Below, piece by piece: positions 51,697 to 61,010 of a stretch of DNA of 64,000 nucleotides. Origin of the DNA: Verrucomicrobiia bacterium (lineage in GTDB: Bacteria; Verrucomicrobiota; Verrucomicrobiia; Limisphaerales; JADLHS01); contig JAHCLO010000027.1 in NCBI GenBank assembly GCA_026125285.1, positions 1 through 64,000 on the forward strand, written 5' to 3'. Position 1 is the first letter of the stretch; each line of letters starts with the position of its first letter. Position numbers and translations under genes: made by a program. A model generated the notes under the pieces. The model did not search any database. It was not told the origin of the DNA and saw only the letters and a list, made by a program, of their open reading frames with translations.

Positions 51697-52647
51697 ATGC
51701 CAAGAGTTTCAGTCATAATGCCGGTTTACAATTGTGAGCGGTATCTTTCCGAGGCCATCGGGAGCATGGTGCAACAATCCTTCACGGACTTTGAGTTGCT
51801 GGTGCTGGATGATGGTTCGGTAGATCGCTCAGTGGAAATTGCCCGGCAGGCGGCAGAGAGGGACACCCGGATCACCCTTGTGAAGGGACCCCATCGTGGT
51901 GTCGTTTCTTGCCGCAACGCCGGCCTGGATATGGCGAAGGGCGACCTGATTGCCATGATGGATGCGGACGACATAGCCTTGCCGGATCGCTTCGCGCGCC
52001 AGGTGCATTTCCTGGATGCGAATTCGGAATACTGTCTTGTGGGGAGTCGGGCGATTCGGGTTGATTCGGATGGCTCTCCGGTTAGTTGCTGGAATGTGCC
52101 TGAGACTCACGCCGAAATTGATGGACGGCACATGCGCGGGGAATCCGGGGCGATCATCAATCCGTCCATCATGATGCGCAGGGAAGTCGTGCTTCGAATC
52201 GGAGGATATCGGGCCGGCTTCGACTCCGCCGAGGATTACGACCTATTCTTGCGATTGGCCGAGGTTGGTCGTTTGTCAAACCTACCAGCGGTGTTGCTTC
52301 ACTATCGGCTGCACGCCAAGAGCCTGACGTTTGCCCGTGCCGAGACGCAAGGCCGATTGGCCCGGTTGGCGCTTCAGGATGCTTGGACGCGGCGTGGCAA
52401 AGCCGGTCTGCCGCCCGCCGCCCGGAACATTCCGGCACCGGCGTCAACAGAGCAACTGACCTGGGATTGGGCTAGAACCGCGTTTGCCGCCGGGAATTTC
52501 GGTACGGCCAGGAAGCAGGCGTTCAGGCTGCTGAGGCAACGGCCCCTGAAACTTAAGCGGTGGGTGTTCTTTATTGCTGCCTGCTTGGGACCGCTGGCGC
52601 TTCAAATCCGGCGCATCTGTCCGTATCGTGTCGGACCGATTTCGTGA
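51697..52647 (+). CDS. Glycosyltransferase family 2, paralogue A
   Basis: 316 residues from ATG 51697 (MPRVSVIMPVYNCERYLSEA). GT-A motifs: LLVLDDGSVDRSVEIA, GVVSCRNAGLDMAKGD, LIAMMDADDIALPDRF (DxD-type DADD), GGYRAGFDSAEDYDLFLRLA. The C-terminal 60 residues (WDWARTAFAAGNFGTARKQA, FRLLRQRPLKLKRWVFF) match the paralogue at 57351. Both start MPRVSVI. It ends 45 bp before the first of two tandem GT4 genes. Confidence 0.92.
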   Translation: MPRVSVIMPVYNCERYLSEAIGSMVQQSFTDFELLVLDDGSVDRSVEIARQAAERDTRITLVKGPHRGVVSCRNAGLDMAKGDLIAMMDADDIALPDRFARQVHFLDANSEYCLVGSRAIRVDSDGSPVSCWNVPETHAEIDGRHMRGESGAIINPSIMMRREVVLRIGGYRAGFDSAEDYDLFLRLAEVGRLSNLPAVLLHYRLHAKSLTFARAETQGRLARLALQDAWTRRGKAGLPPAARNIPAPASTEQLTWDWARTAFAAGNFGTARKQAFRLLRQRPLKLKRWVFFIAACLGPLALQIRRICPYRVGPIS

Positions 52648-52692
52648 TTCGTAGCCGTCATTCTTTCGTTCGCACGCGCGATTAATCATTTA

Positions 52693-53874
52693 ATGAGCAA
52701 TACTCGGCGAAAGCTCGCGTTCGTGAGTACACTCACCTGTGTTCCGTGGGGTGGGTCGGAACTGTTGTGGAGTGAAACCGCGTTGCGGCTCCTGAAGGCT
52801 GGGCACAAGGTCGCCGCCAGCGTCTGCGAATGGCCAACGCGCCCAAAGCAATTGGTTGATCTGCGGCAGGCAGGAGTGGACTTGAATGAGCGCTGGGTAA
52901 ATCCACTCCGCCGCGGACAGGCGGTGCTGAGGCCATTGATCCAGCGCACGGGGCATTGGCGGTTTGGCCGTTGGCTCGCGCGACAGAATCCAGACCTTGT
53001 TTGTATTTCTTCGGGCAGCATTGCCGAGGATCTGTCCTTGATCAATCCTATCGTTCGGACGGGGACGCCGTACGTGCTCATTATCCACGCGGTTGGAGAA
53101 AAGCTTTGGCCAAACGATCAAAGAGCTCGGAGTTTCATGGAATTTTGTGGCAGGGCGCGCCGCTGCTTTTTCGTCTCTCACGGGAACCGGAAGCTGCTGG
53201 AAATTCAACTTGGGATGGCGCTCCCGAATACTGAAATAGTCCGGAATCCATCTAACGTCCGCCGGGAGGCTGCGCCACCGTGGCCCTCTCAATCCCAAGT
53301 GCTTCGGCTCGCCTGCATCGGTCGGCTGCAACCAGATGCGAAGGGGCAGGACCTCCTGCTGCGGGTGTTGGCTTCCGAAGCCTGGCGAAGCCGCCCGATC
53401 GAAGTTTCATTTTTTGGCGTGGGGGATATGGAGGAAGGATTGCAGCGGCTGGTCCGATGGTTTCAGTTGGAGGAGCGTGTGAAATTCTACGGCCACGTTG
53501 AAGACATCGAAGGACTCTGGGCGAAGCACCATGTGCTGGTCCTTCCCTCTCGATTTGAGGGATTGCCACTGGTGATCGTGGAAGCGATGCTCTGTGGCAG
53601 GCCGGTGATCGTGACCGATGTGGCGGGCAATGCCGAGATAGTGCAGGACAGCGTCACAGGTTTCGTCGCGGAAGCGGCCACGGTCCATCATCTGAATCTG
53701 GCCATGGAGCGCGCGTGGAATTTTCGCTCCCAATGGGAAGAAATTGGAAAGGCGGCGGCCGTGGCGATCCGTGCGATCATGCCGACGGACCCCGCCGAGG
53801 TTTTTGCGCAGCGACTTCTTGTACTGGCTGAATCCGACCCTAACCAGACTGCTGATCGTCAACCATCGTCTTGA
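52693..53874 (+). CDS. Glycosyltransferase family 4, tandem copy 1
   Basis: 393 residues. N-domain: KLAFVSTLTCVPWGGSELLW, GHKVAASVCEWP, PDLVCISSGSIAEDL. C-domain: RLACIGRLQPDAKGQDLLLR, VKFYGHVEDIEGLWAKHHVL, and the donor site LPSRFEGLPLVIVEAMLCGR with the E-x7-E pattern. It is closely related along its whole length to the next gene, so the pair arose by tandem duplication. Its TGA is only 2 bp before the ATG of copy 2. Confidence 0.92.
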   Translation: MSNTRRKLAFVSTLTCVPWGGSELLWSETALRLLKAGHKVAASVCEWPTRPKQLVDLRQAGVDLNERWVNPLRRGQAVLRPLIQRTGHWRFGRWLARQNPDLVCISSGSIAEDLSLINPIVRTGTPYVLIIHAVGEKLWPNDQRARSFMEFCGRARRCFFVSHGNRKLLEIQLGMALPNTEIVRNPSNVRREAAPPWPSQSQVLRLACIGRLQPDAKGQDLLLRVLASEAWRSRPIEVSFFGVGDMEEGLQRLVRWFQLEERVKFYGHVEDIEGLWAKHHVLVLPSRFEGLPLVIVEAMLCGRPVIVTDVAGNAEIVQDSVTGFVAEAATVHHLNLAMERAWNFRSQWEEIGKAAAVAIRAIMPTDPAEVFAQRLLVLAESDPNQTADRQPSS

Positions 53875-53876
53875 GC

Positions 53877-55073
53877 ATGAATGTAGCTACCAGAAGCATC
53901 GTTTTTGTCAGCACCCTGAATGGTGCGCCCTGGGGTGGATCTGAGGAACTGTGGCGCGTGACAGCTCAACGGTTGACTGAGCAGGGTCACAAGGTGGCGG
54001 CAAGTGTTTGCCGGTGGCCCCAACCGGTAGCACAGTTGATTTCACTCAGAAGGGCTGGCGTTAGTGTGAGTGAACGTTGGATGGCCACAAGCAAACTGCG
54101 TTCATGGTCGCTTCGCAAGCTGGTTCGCTTGATCTTTGACCCGCTGCTCTGCCGGGCCTATCCCCGGGTTTTCAAGCGCTGGTTGTCCGGGCGGAAACCG
54201 GATTTGGTCTGTATTTCCAAGGGTTGGATTGGCGAAGACCATGGGTTTATGGAACTGTGGCTTGCCGCGAGGGCAGACTACGTGGTGGTCGTGCAGGCTG
54301 CTGGCGAGCAAATGTGGCCTACTGACGGAGAAGCGGCCAAGCTGATTAAGTTCTTTCAGAAGGCAAGGCGCGTGTTCTTTGTCTCCGAACGGAATCGAGC
54401 CTTGCTGGAAACTCAGTTGGGAATTGAATTCGCCAATGCCGAAGTAGTCAGGAATCCCTTCAACGTTCAACGCAGTGCCACTTCGCCTTGGCCAGCGACA
54501 TCGGAACCAGTCCAATTAGCCTGTGTGGCAAGACTTGACCCACAAGCAAAGGGGCAAGATTTGCTGTTACATTTGCTCGCAGCCGAGCCGTGGCGTTCAC
54601 GGCCCATTGCGGTATCCTTCTATGGGAAAGGCCGGAGCGAGGAAGGGTTGCGTCGGTTGGTTCAGCGCCTTGGACTGACTGCCAAGGTTAAATTCTGCGG
54701 GCATACAAGCGAAGTGGCAGAGATATGGGCGAACCATCACGCTCTGGTGCTGCCATCGCGGTTTGAAGGACTCCCTCTCGTTGCCGTCGAGGCGATGTTA
54801 TGCGGTCGGCCGGTGATCGTTACCGACGTGGGTGGAAACACTGAAATTGTGGAGCAAGGGATCACCGGTTTTATCGCTCAAGCCGCCACCTTGCCGCACT
54901 TGAATCTGGCGATGGAGCAGGCTTGGGCACAGCGACACAATTGGAAAGTCATGGGCAAAGCAGCCTCCCAACGCATCCGCCAGATCATGCCGGCGGACCC
55001 CGCTCGCGACTTTGCGGACAAGCTCTTGTGGCTTGCGGAGAAGCGCGAGGAATCGCGGGTACCTGCGATATAA
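53877..55073 (+). CDS. Glycosyltransferase family 4, tandem copy 2
   Basis: 398 residues from ATG 53877; TTG 53871 would overlap the previous stop. VFVSTLNGAPWGGSEELW and GHKVAASVCRWP mirror copy 1, with about two thirds of the first 42 aligned positions identical. The donor site LPSRFEGLPLVAVEAMLCGR and RPVIVTDVGGNTEIVEQGIT are nearly the same, while the middle of the N-domain (acceptor side) differs more. This suggests the two copies use the same or similar donors but act on different acceptors (inference). Confidence 0.92.
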   Translation: MNVATRSIVFVSTLNGAPWGGSEELWRVTAQRLTEQGHKVAASVCRWPQPVAQLISLRRAGVSVSERWMATSKLRSWSLRKLVRLIFDPLLCRAYPRVFKRWLSGRKPDLVCISKGWIGEDHGFMELWLAARADYVVVVQAAGEQMWPTDGEAAKLIKFFQKARRVFFVSERNRALLETQLGIEFANAEVVRNPFNVQRSATSPWPATSEPVQLACVARLDPQAKGQDLLLHLLAAEPWRSRPIAVSFYGKGRSEEGLRRLVQRLGLTAKVKFCGHTSEVAEIWANHHALVLPSRFEGLPLVAVEAMLCGRPVIVTDVGGNTEIVEQGITGFIAQAATLPHLNLAMEQAWAQRHNWKVMGKAASQRIRQIMPADPARDFADKLLWLAEKREESRVPAI

Positions 55074-55086
55074 AAGCTTGGATCTT

Positions 55087-55908
55087 ATGCATCAGTTGAC
55101 CATAGAGCCTGGAAGAGCGGAGCATCATTATTGGAAGGATCTCTGGAAGTATCGGGAGTTGTTCTATTTCCTTGCCTGGCGTGATTTGTTGGTCCGATAC
55201 AAGCAGACCCTCGTGGGCATCGCGTGGGCCTTCTTGCGTCCGGCTTTGACGATGATGGTATTAACGGTCGTGTTTGGCAAATTCGCCAAGTTGCCCGCGG
55301 CCGGAGTGCCATATCCGATACTCGTCCTTTGTGGCATGTTGCCGTGGCAGTTTTTCTCAACGGCCCTTGCTGAATGTGGGAATAGTTTGGTACACAATTC
55401 CAGTCTGGTTTCGAAAATCTACTTTCCAAGACTGATTGTTCCCGCGAGCAGTGTGATCGTGAGTCTGGTGGATTTCATGGTATCGGCCTCGATTCTCGCC
55501 TTGGTGTTGCTTTGGTATCAATACCTGCCGTCGGCGCATATTTTCTTTCTGCCCCTATTCGTGGGGTTGGCCTTTGCTGCTGCGTTCGGAGTTGGATTAT
55601 GGATTGCGGCGTTCATGGTCAGATATCGGGATTTTAGGCTCATAGTGCCATTCATGGTACAGATCGGGTTTTACATCACGCCGGTGGCCTATCTTTATCG
55701 GGAAGTGGTGCCGGAAAAGTTTCTGCTGTTATACGCTCTGAATCCTATGGTGGGCGTCATTGACGGCTTTCGCTGGTGCGTGCTGGGAGGACAACACGTG
55801 CTTTACTGGCCGGCACAGGCCATTACGGTGGGATGGACTGTTTTGTTGATTACGACCGGTATTTGGTATTTTCGCCGGGTGGAAAGAACATTCGCGGACG
55901 TTATTTGA
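55087..55908 (+). CDS. wzm: ABC-2 type polysaccharide exporter permease
   Basis: 273 residues from ATG 55087. The sequence FLAWRDLLVRYKQTLVGIAW followed by FLRPALTMMVLTVVFGKFAK is the typical N-terminal region of Wzm/KpsM-type permeases. Six membrane helices follow, including YPILVLCGMLPWQFFSTALA, LVDFMVSASILALVLLWYQY and VGWTVLLITTGIWYF. With Wzt it exports undecaprenyl-linked polysaccharide across the inner membrane. It lies 14 bp after the GT4 pair and 14 bp before wzt. Confidence 0.94.
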   Translation: MHQLTIEPGRAEHHYWKDLWKYRELFYFLAWRDLLVRYKQTLVGIAWAFLRPALTMMVLTVVFGKFAKLPAAGVPYPILVLCGMLPWQFFSTALAECGNSLVHNSSLVSKIYFPRLIVPASSVIVSLVDFMVSASILALVLLWYQYLPSAHIFFLPLFVGLAFAAAFGVGLWIAAFMVRYRDFRLIVPFMVQIGFYITPVAYLYREVVPEKFLLLYALNPMVGVIDGFRWCVLGGQHVLYWPAQAITVGWTVLLITTGIWYFRRVERTFADVI

Positions 55909-55922
55909 CCCGACAATTCTGC

Positions 55923-57221
55923 ATGGACCATTCAGTCATCACGGTTGAAAATCTGAGCAAGCGCTACATCATCGGCCATCAGCGTGCGCCGACGGATGGC
56001 GTGCGTCACGTCATTGAGGCGGCGGTGCGTTCCCCGTTCCGCTGGTTGCGCTCACGGAACCAGGAAAAGAAAGCACAGAGGGAGGAGTTCTGGGCGTTGA
56101 ACGACGTATCGTTCGACGTCAAACGCGGCGAGGTGGTGGGATTGATTGGCGGAAACGGGGCGGGTAAGAGTACGATATTGAAAATCCTCAGCCGCATCAC
56201 CGAACCCACGAAGGGTCGCATCCAGTTGGAGGGCCGGTCGGCAAGTTTGCTGGAAGTGGGCACGGGGTTTCATCCGGAGTTGACCGGGCGGGAGAACATT
56301 TTCCTCAACGGCGCGATCCTCGGCATGAGCAAGGAGGAGATCAAACGGAAATTCGACGAGATCGTGGCGTTTTCGGAAATCGAAAAATTTCTCGATACTC
56401 CGGTGAAGCGCTACTCCAGCGGTATGTACGTGCGGCTGGCCTTTGCGGTGGCGGCGCATCTGGATCCGGACATTCTGATCGTGGACGAGGTGCTCGCGGT
56501 GGGCGACGTGACGTTCCAGAAGAAGTGTCTGGGGAAGATGCAAGAGGCGCAGGCCCGGTCGCGCACCGTGCTGTTCGTGTCGCACAATCTTTCGGCGGTG
56601 GAGGCGTTCTGCACGCGCGGCATCGTATTGAGCAAGGGGCGAGTGGTGTTTGACGGTCCCACCAAGCCCGCAATCCAACATTACCTGGACAGTTTGCGGG
56701 GCACGCGTCCGCCATCGTATGGGGACGTCATTGACCTTTGCGCTTTTGGATCGCGGCCCGATCGTTACCCGCCGCAGTTGAGAACGCTAAGACTCTATGA
56801 CGAAACCGGGCGTCCGCTTGGCGGCAATCTGTCGGCGGGGGCTGGTATGAAAGCCACCATTCACGTGGAGTTGGAGCAACCCGCCGCGAACGTGAACGCG
56901 GAGATCTCCTTTTTGACGCTGGACGGAGATCGTGTCTGCACGGCGAGTTCGGCTTATGAGAAGTGTCGCGACGAGTCACGGCTATCGGGTTCGGTCGTGT
57001 TTCGGTGCGAGATTCCAAGCCTCCCGCTCGTCGCCGGCGACTATAAACTGAATGTCGGATTGTACATCGGACAGACGGAGGCTGACTTGGTGGAAGATGC
57101 CGCCCGGGTTGCCGTGTCGTGGTCGGACTATTATGGGACAGGTGTGGCCCCGATGCACGGGGTGTTCCTGCTTAACAATCGCTGGGCCGTTGCGACGGCT
57201 GCGGACATGGTGCTGGCTTGA
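55923..57221 (+). CDS. wzt: ABC exporter ATPase with C-terminal cargo-binding domain
   Basis: 432 residues from ATG 55923. ATPase: VVGLIGGNGAGKSTILKIL (Walker A, about 76-84), YSSGMYVRLAFAVA (signature, about 164), DILIVDEVLAVGD (Walker B, about 182-195) and FVSHNLSAVEAFCTR. Residues about 265-432 form a beta-sandwich-like Wzt C-terminal domain (GAGMKATIHVELEQPAANVN, AGDYKLNVGLYIGQTEADLV). In E. coli O9a-type systems this domain recognises a terminal modification of the finished chain. Its presence here implies that export by this pair depends on an end cap, perhaps methyl or pyruvyl (inference). Confidence 0.95.
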   Translation: MDHSVITVENLSKRYIIGHQRAPTDGVRHVIEAAVRSPFRWLRSRNQEKKAQREEFWALNDVSFDVKRGEVVGLIGGNGAGKSTILKILSRITEPTKGRIQLEGRSASLLEVGTGFHPELTGRENIFLNGAILGMSKEEIKRKFDEIVAFSEIEKFLDTPVKRYSSGMYVRLAFAVAAHLDPDILIVDEVLAVGDVTFQKKCLGKMQEAQARSRTVLFVSHNLSAVEAFCTRGIVLSKGRVVFDGPTKPAIQHYLDSLRGTRPPSYGDVIDLCAFGSRPDRYPPQLRTLRLYDETGRPLGGNLSAGAGMKATIHVELEQPAANVNAEISFLTLDGDRVCTASSAYEKCRDESRLSGSVVFRCEIPSLPLVAGDYKLNVGLYIGQTEADLVEDAARVAVSWSDYYGTGVAPMHGVFLLNNRWAVATAADMVLA

Positions 57222-57350
57222 AAGTTGTCGGCGCACTTCTATCCAGGGCGGATCGCTCTGCTGTCACGGGGAGATTCCGTCACTGAGGCTGTCGCTCAAG
57301 CCGACATTCGTCGCTTCCCCCGCTGCCCTCCTACAATCGAATTGCGTCTT

Positions 57351-58304
57351 ATGCCTCGCGTTTCTGTGATCCTTCCCGTGTTCAACCGTGAGCGGTATTT
57401 GCCAGAGGCGATTCAAAGTGTGTTGTCGCAATCATTCGCCGACTTTGAATTACTGCTGTTGAATGACGGCTCGGACGATCGCTCGGGAGAAATAGCCGCG
57501 CAAGCTGCGAAAGTGGACAGCCGGGCCGTGCTTGTGGAGGGTCCGCGTCGGGGGGTGGTTTATCAGCGCAATCTAGGTGTCAAGATGGCCAAAGCCGATT
57601 TGATTGCCTTGATGGATTCGGATGACATCTCTCTATCTGATCGCTTGGCGTCTCAGGTGCGCTTCATGGAAGGGTGCCCTGAGTGCGTTGCGCTTGGAAC
57701 TCAGGCCTTGCGTGTTGATGAAGACGGTCTGCCCATCAACGAATGGCGGGTGCCAGAGAGCCATGAACAGATTGACGCCGCCCACATCAACGGCGAGTCA
57801 GGAATGATCATCAACCCAACAGCCATGATCCGGAAACGCGCAATTCTCCAAGCCGGAGGTTATCGCGATGGTTTCTACAATGCGGCAGAAGACTACGATT
57901 TGTTCTTGCGGTTGGGTGAGATTGGACGGCTGGCCAATCTGCCCCAAGTCTTGCTACGGTATCGGCTCCATGTTGAAAGTCTGACTTGGGCCCGCGCGGA
58001 GCAACAGCGCCTAATGGTCAGGCGGGCATTGCAGGATGCTTGGGATCGCAGGAAGCTACCGCCACCGATGCCTCCCCCCTTCGGCGAGATGAGAGCACCT
58101 TCGGAGGAGGAATTGATTTGGGAATGGGCTCGGTTTTCGTTTTGCGCACGGAATTTCCGCACAACGCGGAAGCAGGCGTTGAAACTTTTGCGCCGAAATC
58201 CAGCGGATTTGCGGCGATGGCTTTTATTCTGTGCTGCTTGCTGCGGACCAGTGGCATCTCGACTCAAGCGAACGTTTCCATATTATTTATACCCAAAGCG
58301 GTAA
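57351..58304 (+). CDS. Glycosyltransferase family 2, paralogue B
   Basis: 317 residues from ATG 57351 (MPRVSVILPVFNRERYLPEA); the frame is open for 42 codons upstream but has no GT content. Motifs match paralogue A: LLLLNDGSDDRSGEIAA, RGVVYQRNLGVKMAKADL, IALMDSDDISLSDRLASQ, GGYRDGFYNAAEDYDLFLRL and the C-terminal WEWARFSFCARNFRTTRKQA. It follows wzt by 129 bp and closes the paralogous module. Confidence 0.92.
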   Translation: MPRVSVILPVFNRERYLPEAIQSVLSQSFADFELLLLNDGSDDRSGEIAAQAAKVDSRAVLVEGPRRGVVYQRNLGVKMAKADLIALMDSDDISLSDRLASQVRFMEGCPECVALGTQALRVDEDGLPINEWRVPESHEQIDAAHINGESGMIINPTAMIRKRAILQAGGYRDGFYNAAEDYDLFLRLGEIGRLANLPQVLLRYRLHVESLTWARAEQQRLMVRRALQDAWDRRKLPPPMPPPFGEMRAPSEEELIWEWARFSFCARNFRTTRKQALKLLRRNPADLRRWLLFCAACCGPVASRLKRTFPYYLYPKR

Positions 58305-58418
58305 CGGTCCGCAGGCATTTGGCCTTGGGATATTTCAACCCCGCGGGGCCGTAGGTTTCCTGTTAGCCGACGGCCATATTTCTCCGTCTCAAGCGCGCGA
58401 AGTCACGTGACGGTTTCC

Positions 58419-60047
58419 ATGAGTAAAAAGGACACGACGGTGGAAGCGATGCTTGCTGAGGAGTATCGGGAATTCAATGAATTGTTGGCGGTCATTGAAA
58501 AGTGTCTGGCCGACCGGAATTTTGCGGCTGCCGCCGGGTTGGCACAAATGGCGGCCCGACGGGCTTTCCCGACGCACATCGGTATTTTTGCCTCTCCCCG
58601 CCTTGAACGATTGGTGCTCGAACTCGGCAGGCGCGGCGTCAGAAATCTGGCGCCCCGTTGCGAGGACAACGCCGGGCGCGCCCGAAAAGTTCTGCATATC
58701 TTGACTTACGCCAGACAGGTCGGTGGAGATACGCGATTTGTTTGGAGATGGGTAAAGCTTGACGAGAACAGCCAACATTCCGTTGTCATCACATCCCAGA
58801 ACGAAGTCGAACGTGTCCACAGTATTCCGGAACCACTAAAGGAAACCGTGGCCAGATCAGGGGGATTTGTGTGCGCACTTTCCGCTCGTTCATTACAGCC
58901 GTTGGAAAGAGCTGGAGAACTAAGAGCGTTGTGTCGGGGAATGGACATGGTCGTCCTCCACACCTATCCGAACGACATCGTTCCACTTCTAGCGCTGGCG
59001 TCTGGATGTGACTCCGTGAAAGTGGCGTTCTCGCATCTTTCAGACCATACCTTCTGGATGGGTGCCAGCGTCTCAAACCTGATTGTGCATCTCCGGACCC
59101 AGTCGCCGTCCTTTCTCTCAGGAAGACGCGGTTTGAATCCGTTGGAAACACCCGTCCTGCCCATCCCCTTGGAATTCCCTGGTGCCGAGCCAGAGCGTGC
59201 CACCGCGAGACGGGAGCTTGGATTTGAACCGAATCAGGTGATTTTACTCACGATTGCATCCCCGTTTAAGTACGAGTCCCTTGGGGGACCGGCGTTTCTC
59301 GATCTGGTGATGCCGGTGATGCGGCGTCTGCCACAAGCCCACCTCATTGCCGTGGGGCCGGAGATGAGCGGGGCGTGGCACTCGGCCAGCATTGACACAA
59401 ATGGGAGGGTTCGGCCGATCGGGACAAAATGGGACAATGACCTGCTTTACCGGGCAGCCGATGTCTATCTCGACTCTTATCCGTTCTCGTCCATAACTTC
59501 ACTGTTGGAAGCCGGCAGCCAGGGGGTGCCGCTGTTGTCTTGCCGCGCGCCAGACCCCGATCTGCGATTGCTCGGTCCCGGGGCACCAGGGTTGGACAAT
59601 TCCATGCAAATGGCCGACGGGCCGGATGCTTATGATCGCCTGCTTGCACGTTTAATTACTGACGTGGAATTTCGACACGAGTGTGGTGAGCGGGTGCGGG
59701 CAAGCATCTTGAGTCTGCATTGTGACAAACAGTGGTTGGCCGCTCTCGACGATATCTACCGCCGGCTTGATGGAATTTGTCCTGGAAAAGCCCTTGTCGC
59801 TGAAAGCGACTGCTTTCAGACGGGAGGCATGGATTTGGCGCTCGCACGACTTTATGCAGCGTGGGAGCGAAAGGGCTTTCCGGCCGAGATAGGGGAGGCT
59901 CTATCTCATGTTCCCTACCTTTCCAGGATAGTGGTTTTGAACCGCCTTCGTTGCCGAGGATTTCGGCCAGAATTACTTCAGTTCTTGCCCTCACGGATCG
60001 CCCATGCCGTGCGCCGTATGACTCGGCAGGTTCGGCGTGGGGCATAG
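58419..60047 (+). CDS. Glycosyltransferase with N-terminal helical domain (GT4-like)
   Basis: 542 residues from ATG 58419; GTG 58407 is four codons upstream. The first 90 residues are helical (EYREFNELLAVIEKCLADRN, AAAAGLAQMAARRAF). A GT-B fold follows: KVLHILTYARQVGGDTRFVW (N-domain), VVLHTYPNDIVPLLALASGC and KVAFSHLSDHTFWMGASVSN, then C-domain LTIASPFKYESLGGPAFLDL, AHLIAVGPEM, DVYLDSYPFSSITSLLEAGS and QGVPLLSC. The donor and acceptor are unknown; the fold and PLE-like donor loop support glycosyl transfer. Confidence 0.78.
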   Translation: MSKKDTTVEAMLAEEYREFNELLAVIEKCLADRNFAAAAGLAQMAARRAFPTHIGIFASPRLERLVLELGRRGVRNLAPRCEDNAGRARKVLHILTYARQVGGDTRFVWRWVKLDENSQHSVVITSQNEVERVHSIPEPLKETVARSGGFVCALSARSLQPLERAGELRALCRGMDMVVLHTYPNDIVPLLALASGCDSVKVAFSHLSDHTFWMGASVSNLIVHLRTQSPSFLSGRRGLNPLETPVLPIPLEFPGAEPERATARRELGFEPNQVILLTIASPFKYESLGGPAFLDLVMPVMRRLPQAHLIAVGPEMSGAWHSASIDTNGRVRPIGTKWDNDLLYRAADVYLDSYPFSSITSLLEAGSQGVPLLSCRAPDPDLRLLGPGAPGLDNSMQMADGPDAYDRLLARLITDVEFRHECGERVRASILSLHCDKQWLAALDDIYRRLDGICPGKALVAESDCFQTGGMDLALARLYAAWERKGFPAEIGEALSHVPYLSRIVVLNRLRCRGFRPELLQFLPSRIAHAVRRMTRQVRRGA

Positions 60048-60289
60048 TGATGCTCGGGGGGCATATCATTTGACTTCCGTTCCTGTTCATGGTCCAGCCA
60101 GACCGAAAGCTTCGGGAATTCTGTTGAAACAGGGCCTGATTATCATTCATAGTGTGAACCATGATGACGCGAGAGCCGAGGTTGACACACGGAGGTCTGC
60201 TGTCATCCGAGAGATGACGGATGGACTTCCCTTCCGTTTGTGGCGACTGGTAAAACTTCCAATCGTCGGACAATGTTCCCATCCAAAAC

Positions 60290-61009
60290 ATGCCTACCCC
60301 AAGAAGTAAAAATCGCATTGCTTCCGCCGTTCACGGCAGGAAAAGAATCGCGCCCGATCCCGCCTTTGAGATCGAGCTATCGCGGCGGCTGCGTGACTTC
60401 TATTCGCCCGCTGCGTTGGTGGAGCACTACCCACGTTTCGCACACGGGGACGGCGAATTGGACCTGCTGATGCGCCGCGCCATCTGGCGCGCGATCGCCC
60501 GCAAGCTTGGCAACGGCGTCCGCATCGGCAGCGGTGTTGGATTCAAACATCTGGAGACTTTTGAGATTGGTGACGGGGTGTTCATCGGCGCCCAAGCTTA
60601 CATTCAAGGTCGGTTCGACGGGACAACGAAGATTGGCAACCATGTCTGGATTGGCCCGCAGGCATACTTCGATGCGCGCAATCTTGTGCTGGAGGATTAT
60701 GTGGGCTGGGGACCCGGCGCCAAGGTGCTGGGTTCCGCCCACACCGGACTGCCCGTTGACCGGCCGATCATTGAAACCGATCTGGAGATCAAACCGGTGC
60801 GCGTTGGGGCATGGGCGGATATCGGTACCGGCGCAGTAGTGTTACCGGGAGTCACCATCGGGAAAGGCAGCATCGTCGGGGCGGGCGCGGTGGTGACAAA
60901 GGATGTGCCTCCGTTTGCCATTGTTGCCGGAGTTCCGGCAAAATTTCTGCGCTGGCGGGACGGACAAAAACCAGGCAACCAGAAGGGCAAGAAACAGGAA
61001 ACCAAATAG
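60290..61009 (+). CDS. Hexapeptide-repeat acyltransferase
   Basis: 239 residues from ATG 60290. A basic N-terminus and helix (LMRRAIWRAIARKLG) precede a left-handed beta-helix (FEIGDGVFIGAQAYIQGRFD, KIGNHVWIGPQAYFDARNLV), ending VGAWADIGTGAVVLPGVTIG and GAGAVVTKDVPPFAIVAGVP as in sugar O- or N-acyltransferases of the NodL/WbbJ group. It is followed by the epimerase after 1 bp and the DegT aminotransferase, forming a compact three-gene unit. The C-terminal tail is Lys/Gln-rich. Confidence 0.88.
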   Translation: MPTPRSKNRIASAVHGRKRIAPDPAFEIELSRRLRDFYSPAALVEHYPRFAHGDGELDLLMRRAIWRAIARKLGNGVRIGSGVGFKHLETFEIGDGVFIGAQAYIQGRFDGTTKIGNHVWIGPQAYFDARNLVLEDYVGWGPGAKVLGSAHTGLPVDRPIIETDLEIKPVRVGAWADIGTGAVVLPGVTIGKGSIVGAGAVVTKDVPPFAIVAGVPAKFLRWRDGQKPGNQKGKKQETK

Positions 61010-61010
61010 C

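Noticed and set aside
57225..57350. 42-codon N-terminal extension of GT2 paralogue B
   Set aside because: Paralogue A starts at the same MPRVSVI position, and the extension has no homologous counterpart.
60037..60309. 90-codon frame between the GT4-like gene and the acyltransferase
   Set aside because: Overlaps both neighbours, has no family resemblance and no ribosome site; treated as non-coding.
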